From positions 1-48,993 of the IMG/VR virus record IMGVR_UViG_3300035698_015009: 48,993 bases of DNA. One strand, 5' to 3'. This DNA is from a virus. Below, piece after piece: positions 15,744 to 26,300 of the stretch (the stretch's first letter is position 1; each line of letters begins with the position of its first letter). A program made the translations under genes and the position numbers. The notes beneath the pieces were generated by a model. The model ran no database searches. It had not been told where the DNA came from and saw only the letters and a program-made list of their open reading frames with translations.

Positions 15744-18626
15744 ATGGCAAGAAGCACATGGTCAATATATAAAAAAGTAGGAGTTTACTGGATTGCAGAC
15801 GGTACTTTTTATCGTCCTAACGAGACTCTTATTACTAATAAACTATCTACACAATCAAATATTCAAAGAAGTCAGGGTGGTAATGTTTACATGACTCCTT
15901 CTACAAAATATATTGATGAAGTAATAAGTTTTATTTGGTATTATGATGATTCTACTATGAAAAATAAAGTAGAAACTTATATTGAGAATCATAATGATAT
16001 AAAAATAGTTGACCATAGTAGTAATGAATATATTGGAAGATTTTTATCTATAGATGTTGGGTGGATACATGGAGAATCTTCAAATAGATATGATATTCAA
16101 ACTACTTTTGAATTTATGCCATTAATGACTGCTTCTAGTTCAAGTAGTAGTCTTAGTAGTTCAGTAAGTTCTTCAAGTTCTTCAAGCTCTGTTTCAAGTA
16201 GTTCAAGTAGTTCAAGCTCTTCAAGTTTATCTTCAAGTTCTTCATCAAGTTCAGTTTCATCTAGTTCTAGTAGTTCTAGCTCTTCAAGTTCAGTATCAAG
16301 TTCTTCAAGTAGTTCATCATCATCAAGTTCATTATCAAGTTCATCAAGTAGCTCATCTTCAAGTTCTTCTAGTTCACTATCAAGTAGTGTAAGTTCTTCT
16401 AGTAGTTCATCTTTTGCTTGTATTTATGATATGTTTGACATTGATGCTAATCTAGTGTCTCATTGGAAAATGAATGATAATGCTACTAATACTACAATTG
16501 TTGACAGTAAAGGAACTAATACTGGTACATTAGGAGTAAACACAAATACTATGACTACAAATGGTAAAATAAATACTGCTTTGTTTTTTACTAATGGAAC
16601 AGCTAATTTCGGAAATGATGCTAGTTTAGATTTAGATGTATTATCTATTGCCTTTTGGATTAAAGGTCCTGCACAAAGTGCATACAAAGATTTACTATAT
16701 AAAACAATATGGAATACTACAGGTTATCGTATTTCAGGAGATTTTGGTACAACAAACATTAGAGTAAGAATTGATACTTCTGCTGGTACTAATCAATCAA
16801 ATGCTCCACTAACAGTTTATGATAATACTTGGAATCATGTTGTTTATACAATAAATAATAATACTGGTAGAGTAGAAGGTTTTCTTAATGGAAACTATAC
16901 TTCTGGCTATAATTATTTACCAGGAACAGGAATTAAAGTTCCCGCTAATAATTTTTATTTTGCTGGTAGTATGAATTCAGTTGCAATTGATGATTATCGT
17001 ATTTATAATGCTATTATTACAAGAAATAAAATTAGAGCTATATATAATCAAGGAGAAGGTACTGAAAATCCATTAGGTTGTGCTAGTAGTTCTTCTAGTT
17101 CTAGTAGTTTGAGTGTGAGTTCTAGTAGTAGTTCTTCTAGTTCATCAAGTTCTGTTTCAAGTTCTTCTAGTAATTCATCTTCATCAAGTAGTTCTAGTCT
17201 AAGTTCTTCTTCATCATCTATTAGTTGTAGTACAGGTAATCAATTCTGGAACTTAGAAGATAATTTAGTAGCTCAATGGAAATTAAATGATAATGCTGCT
17301 AATACTACTGTTGTATGTTCAAATAATGCTACTCATAATGGAATAATGTCTGTAAATACCGATGTTGCATCTGTAGCAGGTAAAATAGGAACTGCTTTAG
17401 ATTTTAATGGTGATAGAATAGTTACTGTTTCTAACCATTCAGATTTTACATTTACTAATGACTCTCAAGATGAACCGTTTTCTGTAGCAGCTTGGGCATA
17501 TATGGATGAAATAAATGGTTATGATGTAATAATATGTAAATATTCTGGAGGTAGTCAATCAGAATGGTGGTTTGGAATAGATTGGACAGAAAGACCTGCT
17601 CTTTTTCTACGTGATAAAACAAATGCTATAGCCTGTTTTAGACAAATAGATGATGCTTTAGCTAAAGGAAATTGGTATTTTATTGTTGCTACTTATGATG
17701 GTTCAGGTGGAAGCACTGCTACTAATGGAATAAAAATATATATAGATAATTTAGAAGTTGCCTCAACTCCAAATAATGAAGCTTCATATGTCTGTATGAG
17801 AGCCACTCCTACAGATGTAACTATAGGAGATAATGCTGGCAGAACTACACCTTATGAAACAGAATTAGACAATATACTGGTATTTAATAAAGAATTATCG
17901 CATAATGAAACTCTTGGTTTATATAATGAAGGAAGTGGAACAGAAGCATTAAGAGGTTGTTGGTCAAGTAGTAGTTCTTCTTCATCATTTTCAAGTTCAT
18001 TATCAAGTTCATCAAGTAGTTTATCCTTATCTTCATCTAGTTCTTCATCATCAAGTAGCAGTTTATCAAGTAGTTCATCAAGCTTATCATCATCAAGTTC
18101 AAGTAGTACTTTATCTACAAGTTCTTCATTTTCAAATTCAGTTAGTAGTTGTGTTCCTAGTTTAGCCACTTATTATTTTGATAGTTATGATTCAGGTGGT
18201 GAGGAGTGGCCTCAAAATCCTGAGTACATGGTTGATAATAATACTGCAAATCTTGCTCAAAGTAGCAATGTAGCAGATGTAGTTGAACTTCTTACTGGAA
18301 ATACTTGTGATGGAACAGATTTAGGAACAATAACAAAAGTTGAATTACGAGCCTTTGCATATACTCTTTTCAATGCCCAAGACAACTATACATATCTCAG
18401 ACCTGTATTTGGTGGGGGCGATGGAGATAATCATAGTATTACTGACCAAAGTCCTGCTCAATGGTCTCCTTATTATGAAATTACAACAGATTCTAATGCA
18501 CCTAGTCCTTGGACTTGGGCTGCCGTCCAAGCCTTGAATTGTGATGTTGATTATAGAGTTGGACCCTCCACAAAGGTAGAACATACGGCTAGTAAGGTAG
18601 AAATCCGGGTTACTTATTGTGAGTAA
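15744..18626 (+). CDS. Tail fibre-like protein with two LamG/concanavalin-like domains joined by Ser linkers, 960 aa
   Basis: RBS GGAG, ATG 4 bases after the previous stop. Residues 1-128 are paralogous to the previous protein (TWSIYKKVGVYWIADGTFYR). Then come Ser tract 129-223, LamG-like domain 1 (about 227-445; VSHWKMNDNATNTTIVDSKG, NHVVYTINNNTGRVEGFLNG), Ser tract 448-494, LamG-like domain 2 (about 497-738; VAQWKLNDNAANTTVVCSNN, FIVATYDGSGG), Ser tract 740-800, and a final beta domain (805-960). The 'L..HWKmnDn' start and the 'W..v..TyD' strand are hallmarks of LamG/ConA lectin folds, so carbohydrate binding at the host surface is likely. Confidence 0.75.
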   Translation: MARSTWSIYKKVGVYWIADGTFYRPNETLITNKLSTQSNIQRSQGGNVYMTPSTKYIDEVISFIWYYDDSTMKNKVETYIENHNDIKIVDHSSNEYIGRFLSIDVGWIHGESSNRYDIQTTFEFMPLMTASSSSSSLSSSVSSSSSSSSVSSSSSSSSSSSLSSSSSSSSVSSSSSSSSSSSSVSSSSSSSSSSSSLSSSSSSSSSSSSSSLSSSVSSSSSSSFACIYDMFDIDANLVSHWKMNDNATNTTIVDSKGTNTGTLGVNTNTMTTNGKINTALFFTNGTANFGNDASLDLDVLSIAFWIKGPAQSAYKDLLYKTIWNTTGYRISGDFGTTNIRVRIDTSAGTNQSNAPLTVYDNTWNHVVYTINNNTGRVEGFLNGNYTSGYNYLPGTGIKVPANNFYFAGSMNSVAIDDYRIYNAIITRNKIRAIYNQGEGTENPLGCASSSSSSSSLSVSSSSSSSSSSSSVSSSSSNSSSSSSSSLSSSSSSISCSTGNQFWNLEDNLVAQWKLNDNAANTTVVCSNNATHNGIMSVNTDVASVAGKIGTALDFNGDRIVTVSNHSDFTFTNDSQDEPFSVAAWAYMDEINGYDVIICKYSGGSQSEWWFGIDWTERPALFLRDKTNAIACFRQIDDALAKGNWYFIVATYDGSGGSTATNGIKIYIDNLEVASTPNNEASYVCMRATPTDVTIGDNAGRTTPYETELDNILVFNKELSHNETLGLYNEGSGTEALRGCWSSSSSSSSFSSSLSSSSSSLSLSSSSSSSSSSSLSSSSSSLSSSSSSSTLSTSSSFSNSVSSCVPSLATYYFDSYDSGGEEWPQNPEYMVDNNTANLAQSSNVADVVELLTGNTCDGTDLGTITKVELRAFAYTLFNAQDNYTYLRPVFGGGDGDNHSITDQSPAQWSPYYEITTDSNAPSPWTWAAVQALNCDVDYRVGPSTKVEHTASKVEIRVTYCE
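16132..16413 (+). repeat. Polyserine-coding linker 1 of the LamG fibre
   Basis: About 94 codons of mixed Ser codons with Leu or Val interruptions at irregular spacing (4, 9, 12, 13 or 15 residues). Confidence 0.9.
17089..17226 (+). repeat. Polyserine-coding linker 2 of the LamG fibre
   Basis: About 46 codons between the two LamG-like domains, with Leu, Val and Asn interruptions, ending before a Cys (SISCSTG). Confidence 0.9.
17965..18143 (+). repeat. Polyserine-coding linker 3 of the LamG fibre
   Basis: About 60 codons between LamG-like domain 2 and the C-terminal domain. It is less pure than the others (Phe, Leu, Thr, Asn present). Confidence 0.9.
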
Positions 18627-18630
18627 TTAA

Positions 18631-18795
18631 ATGAAAATATTAGAAAATAAAATTGAATTTAAAATAGATTTCATGTGTAAATGTGAAAATTCTAGATTTA
18701 TAAAAAAAGAAATATGTTCTACACATATAACATTATTATGTGTAAAATGTGAGAAAAAATTTAGAATCAAAATCTTTACTGAGGAGATAAAATAG
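18631..18795 (+). CDS. 54 aa zinc-ribbon protein
   Basis: ATG 18631 starts four bases after the previous stop; the frame ends in TAG overlapping the GTG start of the hub gene (TAGTG). The product contains MCKCEN ... ICSTHITLLCVKCEKKFRIK: a CxC, a Cys-x3-His and a CxxC, suggesting one zinc ribbon. It also carries the hub gene's RBS (GAGGAGA). Function unknown; it may be a small zinc protein or a remnant of an endonuclease N-terminus. Confidence 0.55.
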   Translation: MKILENKIEFKIDFMCKCENSRFIKKEICSTHITLLCVKCEKKFRIKIFTEEIK

Positions 18796-21700
18796 TGGCT
18801 AAACAATTAACACCAGTGATACAATCGCAAATTTCAAGTCAAGATATAAAAATAACTTTCATATTTAAAATTAATAATGTTGTTTATTCTAGTTTTTTAC
18901 TTGATTGGAGTATTTCTGCAAGTAAAGAGTTTGGTTCTGTTTCAGCAACATTTTCACTTAATAACAATGATGAAAGATTTAGTACCGACGGGAGTGCAAC
19001 AATACAAGTTGGAGATGTTATAGAATTTATAGAAACCTATACTGATGACCCAACTGAGTGGACAAGATTTTATGGAAAAGTTAATCAACGTGCATTAAAT
19101 AAAGGAGTAACAAGTCGTACAATATCTCTTAATTGTTTAGATTATCTGTCTGATTTACAAACTTGGGACATAGATTTAGAAGTTGAAGGTACTAAATTTG
19201 AAGTTACTGAAGAAACTTTAACTCCAAATTATTTAGCATCTCCTAATAATATGTTTGCACAACTATTCGATTTTACTAATGATGCTATAGCAACCAATCC
19301 TATGCCAATATTAATGATTAGAAATAAAGATACCTCAGTTGATGACCCTCAATATGATGGTTTTGATATTCTTTATGCTGTTGGTCAAGTTCAATTTGGA
19401 GCTCCATTAAATGCAAGAGATAATTATGATGTAGTAGCTACTTCTTATTATTTTTATTCAACTGGAGTATATTGTGAAGATGTATTAGAGGAAATTTTAA
19501 CTACTCCAGATGGTTATGGAAATTATTTATTTGGTGAATCTTCTGCTCAAGATGTAATAGATAATCATTTAACATCTACTTATCAAACCGAAATAGGTGC
19601 AGGAACTACAGATACTTTAACACCAAACTCAATATCATCAGATGTTACTATTCAAACCCAATGTGCTGCTTGTTCTGCTGGGGACACTAGTCTTGTTCTT
19701 GTTTCTTCAGATGGCTTTCCAACTATTGGTCAAGCTAGTTTAAATGGAGATATATTTACTTGGACAGGTATTACTAGTAATACTCTAACAGGTATTCCTG
19801 CTACTGGTAGCTATGCTTTAAAAGCTCATCCTGCTTGGAGTTATGCAAAATATGAAGCAACTTATCTTCCTGGACAAGTTTGGTATTTAAAATATTCTAA
19901 TTTAGTTACTACTTTAACTAATGGTGATTTCACAATTCCTGGAGCTACAATGACTTATCTTGATAAACGAAGAGGTAAAATTATTCTTAATACAGCAATT
20001 TCTACAAGTGCTACTGTAGTTTGTGATATTAATTACACATTTAAAACTTTACAAGCTTCTGGAGTAGAATTAAATAGAATAACATTTCGTTCTAGAGAAA
20101 TAGACAATAGACTTGGAGCTATAAATAAATTACGTGAGTATTTAGCACCAAATTATATTATACGTACTGAGGGAAATGACAAAATTTGGGCAACCTATCT
20201 GACTCAAAAAACCAATGCTGATTATACATTAACATTAGTTCAACAAAATTCATATTTAGAAGATGAAGATTTATATACAAGAGTATTATTTTATAGAAAA
20301 AATAAAAATCCTACCAATCTATTATTTGATGAAAGTGTAACATTTAAAACTACTGGATACCCTTATAAAGCTTATACAAATAGTCCTGTTACATTAACTT
20401 TTGATGGAACTACTGATGGGTGGCATACTTACTCAACTACTATTAGTAATGCAGGGTATATTAAGTTAGATGTTTATAAACCTAAAATCTGGATAAATAA
20501 TGTTCAAATAGATGATACTCCTTTACATCTAATATCACAACCAATTAAATACGAAAAAACAACAAGAGTGGATTCTTGGACAGAACAGGAAGATGGTAAA
20601 GATGAAGAAGTAGAAATACATACTAGAACTTTTAATTATTATAAAATTAAGTTTTTTGGACACCAGAGCTTGGCACCTAATAAAGATATAAATGTATATG
20701 ATGTTAATGGGGCAGAAATATTAACAATTCCTGCAAACGATACTGCTATGGATTATGCTAGAGGAGTTTATACAGTTCCTGGTAGTGGATGGAGAATAAG
20801 AGAATTAACAGAAGATGAAAAAATAATAAATGAACGATTTCCAGGACTAATAGTAAATCCACTAGAAGCCATGCCTATTAGTAATGCTATAATAGAAACT
20901 GTTTCTACAGCATCTTATTGGGTAATGTATTCTACAGCAGGATTAGAAATAGATTATGATAATGTTTTATTTAAGATTGATAATATAAATATACCAGACC
21001 CTACAAAAGCAGTAGTTACTGCTCAATTTGAATATATATCAGTACATACATCTGTTCAAGGAATAGCAGCAATCACTGATGGAAGATGGGATACTCAATG
21101 CCAAACAGAATTTTATTCATCTCCTCCAGGGGGATATACTTATGGAATTTTGGATTTAGGAGCAACTAAAACTATACAAGCAATTGATATAATATCAGGT
21201 TTTTATAAACCAGATGAATATAGAAAATTTGATACAGAAGTAAATTTTACTTTACAATATTCTTTAGATAATGCTTCTTATTATGAAATCAGTGATAAAA
21301 CTCATAATTTTCAATTAGTTGGAGGAGAAGCTAAAAGCATTGAAGAAAGTGATTTAGGAGTAAATTTTGAAGCAAGATATATAAAACTTATATTAGAAAA
21401 TGTTAAAAAAATAGATTTTAAAATTGGATTATATCCTGTAGTTATAACTGAAGTGGCTATGTATGATAATATTATCTTAAAAGCAGAAGCAAAATTAATA
21501 GGAACAACTAAATTAACTCAAAATGTATCTCCAGGAGATACAACTATTTATGTAACAGATACTTCTACATTTACTGACCCTGTTAGTAGTTCTTCTAGCT
21601 CATTATCTAGTTCTTCAAGTAGTTCATCTTCATCTAGTTCATCATCAAGTTCTGTAAGTAGTTGGAGTAGTTCATCTTCATTAAGTTCTTCATCTAGTCT

Positions 21701-22316
21701 TTCTTTGAGTTCTTGGAGTTCATCTTTAAGTTTCAGTTATTCTTCTACAAGTTTAAGTTCTACTTCAAGTAGTTCAAGTACTTCATCTTCAAGCAGTTTT
21801 TCTTCAAGTAGCGTATCTTTTTCAAGTTCATCTTCATTGTCATTATCAAATACAGAAGATATAGCTTATATTAAAGATAGTAGTGGAAATTTTCATGTAT
21901 TTACATATACTGGAATAACTTCTACTTCATTTACTGGTTGTACTGTAGATTCTGGAGTGTCTGGTCTAGTAGGAGATTATGTATATCAAAGTATGGAAAG
22001 TGATACAACATTATATGATGATGATGGATTATTATCTCAACTTGGAGATAAAGTATTTAAAGAAGTAAAAATAAGTGATGAAAACTTGTATACTCAAACT
22101 CAATTAGATAGTTTAGCTAAAAATTATTTAAGAGAGTTTTACAAAAATCATTCTAAAATGAAAGTAGATGTTTTATATTCTCCTTATTTAAAAATAGGAC
22201 AAACTATATCTGTAACTGATAGCTATAATAATATATCTGCCGTTAATTATTTTATAGAAGAAATAACAGATAAACAGGGCTCTTATGCGTTAGTGTTAGC
22301 TAGGTACCCTGGTTAA
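18795..22316 (+). CDS. Tail hub / tail-associated protein with discoidin-like domain and Ser insert, 1173 aa
   Basis: GTG start after GAGGAGATAAAATA. The N-terminal part (SISASKEFGSVSATFSLNNN, VGDVIEFIETY, 'FYGKVNQRAL') has the layout of phage baseplate hub or tail-tip proteins. A region at about 745-892 matches F5/8 type C (discoidin) domains: 'AAITDGRWDTQ', GYTYGILDLGATKTIQAID, 'FTLQYSLDNASYYEI', 'EARYIKLILENV'. A Ser tract follows (929-1018). The last 150 residues return to hub-like sequence (SLAKNYLREFYKNHSKMKVD, 'LKIGQTISVTDSYNNIS'). The Ser tract is thus an insert within the hub protein rather than a tail. Confidence 0.65.
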   Translation: MAKQLTPVIQSQISSQDIKITFIFKINNVVYSSFLLDWSISASKEFGSVSATFSLNNNDERFSTDGSATIQVGDVIEFIETYTDDPTEWTRFYGKVNQRALNKGVTSRTISLNCLDYLSDLQTWDIDLEVEGTKFEVTEETLTPNYLASPNNMFAQLFDFTNDAIATNPMPILMIRNKDTSVDDPQYDGFDILYAVGQVQFGAPLNARDNYDVVATSYYFYSTGVYCEDVLEEILTTPDGYGNYLFGESSAQDVIDNHLTSTYQTEIGAGTTDTLTPNSISSDVTIQTQCAACSAGDTSLVLVSSDGFPTIGQASLNGDIFTWTGITSNTLTGIPATGSYALKAHPAWSYAKYEATYLPGQVWYLKYSNLVTTLTNGDFTIPGATMTYLDKRRGKIILNTAISTSATVVCDINYTFKTLQASGVELNRITFRSREIDNRLGAINKLREYLAPNYIIRTEGNDKIWATYLTQKTNADYTLTLVQQNSYLEDEDLYTRVLFYRKNKNPTNLLFDESVTFKTTGYPYKAYTNSPVTLTFDGTTDGWHTYSTTISNAGYIKLDVYKPKIWINNVQIDDTPLHLISQPIKYEKTTRVDSWTEQEDGKDEEVEIHTRTFNYYKIKFFGHQSLAPNKDINVYDVNGAEILTIPANDTAMDYARGVYTVPGSGWRIRELTEDEKIINERFPGLIVNPLEAMPISNAIIETVSTASYWVMYSTAGLEIDYDNVLFKIDNINIPDPTKAVVTAQFEYISVHTSVQGIAAITDGRWDTQCQTEFYSSPPGGYTYGILDLGATKTIQAIDIISGFYKPDEYRKFDTEVNFTLQYSLDNASYYEISDKTHNFQLVGGEAKSIEESDLGVNFEARYIKLILENVKKIDFKIGLYPVVITEVAMYDNIILKAEAKLIGTTKLTQNVSPGDTTIYVTDTSTFTDPVSSSSSSLSSSSSSSSSSSSSSSSVSSWSSSSSLSSSSSLSLSSWSSSLSFSYSSTSLSSTSSSSSTSSSSSFSSSSVSFSSSSSLSLSNTEDIAYIKDSSGNFHVFTYTGITSTSFTGCTVDSGVSGLVGDYVYQSMESDTTLYDDDGLLSQLGDKVFKEVKISDENLYTQTQLDSLAKNYLREFYKNHSKMKVDVLYSPYLKIGQTISVTDSYNNISAVNYFIEEITDKQGSYALVLARYPG
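21583..21848 (+). repeat. Polyserine-coding insert in the hub gene
   Basis: About 88 codons. Richer in Trp, Thr, Leu, Tyr and Phe than other tracts (SSWSSSSSLSS, SFSYSSTSLSSTSSS), suggesting an older or differently selected copy. Confidence 0.88.
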
Positions 22317-22335
22317 ATAGAAAAGGAAACATGAT

Positions 22336-22836
22336 ATGAAAAAACCCATGACTAATGATTTACGTAAAAAAATAGCAATGTATATTAAGAATCATATAGA
22401 TATAAGTGATTTGATAAAAGATACTAGTATTAAAGGAGAAAATTTATCTAGAGCTATTATTACAGCTTTTAATCGTCCAGGAGATGATATTTCAGGATGT
22501 AATTTCTGTGAAGCTATTATAGGTGAAGAAGATAAAATTACTAATCTTAGTAGTATTACTGGTATAAATACAAATTGGCAAAGAGTAATATTTAAAGGGA
22601 AAATATGGTTTCGAAAAGCTAATATGAAAAATAGTAATTTTAAAGGAGCTTTTGCTCCACTACTAGATTATAGATTTGCTGATTTAAGAAATTGTAATTT
22701 TTGTGATATGGTAATTAACAATGGTTCTAGTAAAGCTACTGGAGCAATATTAGATGCTAATTTTTTCAAAGGATTTGCTGAACAGTGGGGAGTAGAAATA
22801 ACAATGAAAAAAAGTAAGAAAGAGGAGACAAAATGA
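22336..22836 (+). CDS. Pentapeptide-repeat-like protein, 166 aa
   Basis: RBS AAAGGAAAC, ATG 22336. Residues about 90-140 have the A(N/D)LxN(S/C)NF spacing of pentapeptide repeats: KANMKNSNFKGAF, FADLRNCNFCDMV, GAILDANFFKGFA. An earlier turn may be 'GENLSRAIITAFNRPGDDIS'. The family forms a right-handed quadrilateral beta helix; in phages such proteins are often of unknown role. It overlaps the next gene by ATGA. Located between hub and fibre genes, so either a tail accessory or a fibre partner. Confidence 0.6.
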   Translation: MKKPMTNDLRKKIAMYIKNHIDISDLIKDTSIKGENLSRAIITAFNRPGDDISGCNFCEAIIGEEDKITNLSSITGINTNWQRVIFKGKIWFRKANMKNSNFKGAFAPLLDYRFADLRNCNFCDMVINNGSSKATGAILDANFFKGFAEQWGVEITMKKSKKEETK

Positions 22837-23039
22837 CAGAAGAAAAGAAAACAGAAATTAAGGTTATTACTTTAGAAGAATTGGAAAAAGATTTAGAAAG
22901 CAAAAAAACTGTAAAGGTAGAGATGGAAAGAATATTTCAGCAAGTTTTAGGACAAATTAGTTGTTTAAAAACATTGATAGAAAAAGTTAAAGGTGAAGAT
23001 AAGAAAGAGGAAAATAAAAACAAGGAAGTTAAAAACTAA
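22833..23039 (+). CDS. Coiled-coil 68 aa protein
   Basis: ATG overlaps the previous stop, with AGAGGAGA upstream. Very charged and helical: TLEELEKDLESKKTVKVEME and IFQQVLGQISCLKTLIEKV form heptad-like runs; the tail is Lys/Glu/Asn. No family recognised. A similar small coiled-coil gene follows the large fibre (26760), so these may be small helical fibre accessory proteins. Confidence 0.5.
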   Translation: MTEEKKTEIKVITLEELEKDLESKKTVKVEMERIFQQVLGQISCLKTLIEKVKGEDKKEENKNKEVKN

Positions 23040-23041
23040 AC

Positions 23042-23342
23042 ATGCTTACTTATTGTAAGGATTGCGGAAAAGAAATTTTGGAAAAGTCAACTTATTGTCA
23101 AAAATGTTACTTATATAATCATAATCCAATGGGAAATTTTAATAAAAAACATCGTTTATTTTGGGGAGATAATATTCCTAAATGTACAGACTGCAATACT
23201 AAATATTGATTATAATAAAAATAATAATAAAACAGATAATTTAATTACACTATGTAAATCGTGTAATGTTAGAGCAAATTATAACCGGTCTCATTGGTTA
23301 GCTTTTTATCAGCAAAAAATGGGAGAGGTGATATCATTTTAA
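23042..23342 (+). pseudogene. Decayed HNH homing endonuclease
   Basis: Frame 1 from ATG 23042 reads MLTYCKDCGKEILEKSTYCQ..., zinc-knuckle start, and stops at TGA 23207-23209 after CTDCNTKY. The HNH C-terminus continues in another frame from 23208: DYNKNNNKTDNLITLCKSCN, then VRANYNRSHWLAFY, ending at TAA 23340-23342. The catalytic HH and the first CxxC of the core are missing, so an internal deletion with frame change has inactivated it. Its first residues (MLTY) resemble the start of the fibre gene that follows ([M/I]LTYKS), as in the other endonuclease junctions of this window. Confidence 0.8.
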
Positions 23343-26300
23343 CTTATAAAAGTCTATTCTCTCTTGTAAATGAACAAATTAATCAGAGAGCACAATATAA
23401 AACTCAAGAACCATATGGAATACAACTAAATCGTTCTCAAACTATGTCAGAACCTTTTATGATGTCTGGTAGTGGTAGACGAGATATAAATTCTCAGTCA
23501 TTAATAGCAGCTATGCAAACTGTACTAAATGATGCGTTGCCTAATAATATTATAGAAGGTCTTGAAGTAACTCAAACTTCACCAATTTCTAATGCTGTAA
23601 TAGTGACTGCAGGAAAAGGTTCTAGTGCTGGAGTAGTTTATGAATTAGATGAAGATACTACATTAACTGTTCCTTTTGACAATGATACTCAAGTATATTA
23701 TGTAAATTTATACGCTGATAAAATAGTATTTGATAAGAAAAAAGATGATACTAGACTTAATATAGCTAAAATTATAGTTCCTAATCCAGGAACTAGTGAT
23801 AAAGTTAAAGACAGAAGAAAAGATGATTATCCATGGGATGCTTATATTATTAATATGCATAAATATTATCTATATGGAATAAATAATCAACTTGAAGAAG
23901 ATAGTATAGATTTATTAAGAGATGCTATTGGTGATATTTTAGCAGATAATATAGTAGGAAATCTTCGTCTTAGTGAAAACTTAAAAATTATAAATACTTC
24001 AGGGAGTTTGGAATTAGATAGTCAATCAATAAAGATATTAAATGAAGATGAAGATATTATGGCTAAGTTTGATAAAAACGGAACATTCTTTTACGACACT
24101 GATGGAATAGAAGTTGCTAAATTTAGTATAGATGGAGCAAGAATAGGTAATATAGTAATTAATACTAATTCTTTACAATCTAGTAATTTTCTATCTGGAG
24201 CCTTAGGTGCAGGATTTCAAATTAATGATGATGGAGATGCAGAATTTAATAATATCTATGCTAGAGGAAAAATATCAACTTCTGTTTTTGAATACGATAC
24301 TATTTCAGCAGTTGGTGGTAATGTATTAGTATCTCATGATGCTGATACCTTAGATGCAGATATGACAGCATTAGATGCTTCTACATTACAAATAGTTGGA
24401 GATGTAACTTTTGAAGTAGGAGATATATTGAGAATGAAAGACGGCACTGATGATGAATGGTTAGAAGTTACAAATGTAGGTTCTGCTCCAATTTACTCTG
24501 TTACTAGAGATAAAATTAACTTATATAGTGCTAATAACAATCCAGCTTGGACTAAAGGAACTGCTGTAGTAAATTATGGTGTAAGTGGAGAAGGTGGTAT
24601 ATTTTTAACAGCTTCTGAAACTAATGCTCCTTATATGTCAGTCTATACTCATACAGGAACTCCATGGTCTTCAATTAATACTAGATTAAGAATTGGTAAT
24701 CTTAACGGATATTTAGGATATTCTAGTGATGAATATGGTATTGCTATTGGAGAAGAAACTAAGTATTTAAAATATGATACAACAAATGGATTAAGGATTG
24801 CAGGAAATACTTTACTAGGAGCTTTAGATGTTTCTACAGGGGGTTATATATCTTCAGGTCAATCTGATTATGATACAGGTACAGGTTTTTGGCTTGACTA
24901 TAATAGTGGAACTCCAAGATTTAGTATAGGTAATTCTGCTGGAGATAAACTTACTTGGGATGGCTCTGCATTATCTATTACAGGTGTTATCACAGCAGAA
25001 GCAGGTTCTAGTGGTATGGGAGGTAACTCTAATCAGTTATTAGGTAATGGTGATTTTGAAAAATGGGCAGCTGGTGTTTCTGCAGCACCTGATGATTGGA
25101 CGTTGAGTGGTGGAGGAAGTGTTGCTCAAGAAGACACAATAAAGAAACTTAGTCTTTACTCTATGGAAGTTGTAAGTGATGCAAGTGGTAATTATGTTTA
25201 TCAAGCATTTGGTGCTGAGTTAGGTCTTACATATTGGCAAGATAGAACAGTAACTTTTAGTTGTTGGACATATGCTACAGATGTTTCATCTGCAAGACTT
25301 AGACTATATTTTAAAGCCGCTGATAGTAATTATTCAGATTACCATACTGGAGATAGTACATGGCAACTTTTAACAGTTTCAGCTACTCTCCCTGCAGATG
25401 CTACTAACGTAGAAGCGTATTGTTATAATAATGGTAATACAAAAACAGTTTATTTTGACGGAGCAATGTGTGTAGATGGTTCAGCTTCTCAACCTTATGC
25501 TCCAAAGAATTATTCTCAAGAATGGGTACATTCATCAGATGTTACAAGAATAGATGGTGGAACTATATACACTGGTACAATAATTGCAAGTGCAATAACT
25601 ACAGCTACATTATCAGCAATAGCAGCAGATTTAGGAACAATTACAGCAGGAACAATTACAGGAGCTACTATTCAAACAGCAACTAATGGTTCTAGAGTAT
25701 TAATGGACACTGATAAATTGGTAGCTTATGATGATTCTTCTGCTCCAGGAGCAGAGATATTTAAAATTTTGTTAACTGGTGCAAATGTTGGCGATGTAAT
25801 TATGGGAGATAGTACAGAAGCAGGAGACCATGTAAAATGGGATGCATCGGAACAGGAATTATTACTTGTAACACAAGGTAGAGAAATTAACCTTGCATTT
25901 ACAGACCCATTTGTAGGATTTACAGCAGGTTTTGGTGGTGATAGTTCAGATGGAGTTGTTACGATTTCTGGGGCAACAGATATATCAGAAACAACTAAGC
26001 AGTACAGTAATTTAACAATTAATAATGCTATTACATTAACTGCACAGAATTGTGTTATAGGAGTTACAGGAACACTTGTAGTTATAGGAACTATATCAGC
26101 TATTGGTGGTGGTGGTGCTGGAGGTGGTGGTGGTTCATTTAATGGTGATGGAAGTGTTGGAACTAATGGTGATGACCCTGGTACTGGAGCTAGTGGTGGA
26201 GGTGGTGGTGCTGCACATTATAGTGCAGAAGACCACCAAGGGGGAGCAGGTGGTGATACAACTGCTTCAGGTGGTGCTGGTGGTGATGATAGTAATGGGT

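Noticed and set aside
17852-18169. Acidic Leu/Glu/Asp-rich antisense frame
   Set aside because: Antisense of the Ser tract; composition follows from the repeat and there is no RBS or homologous counterpart.
14639-22316. Diversity-generating retroelement acting on the lectin-like or hub genes
   Set aside because: No reverse transcriptase gene and no template/variable repeat pair were seen in the window.
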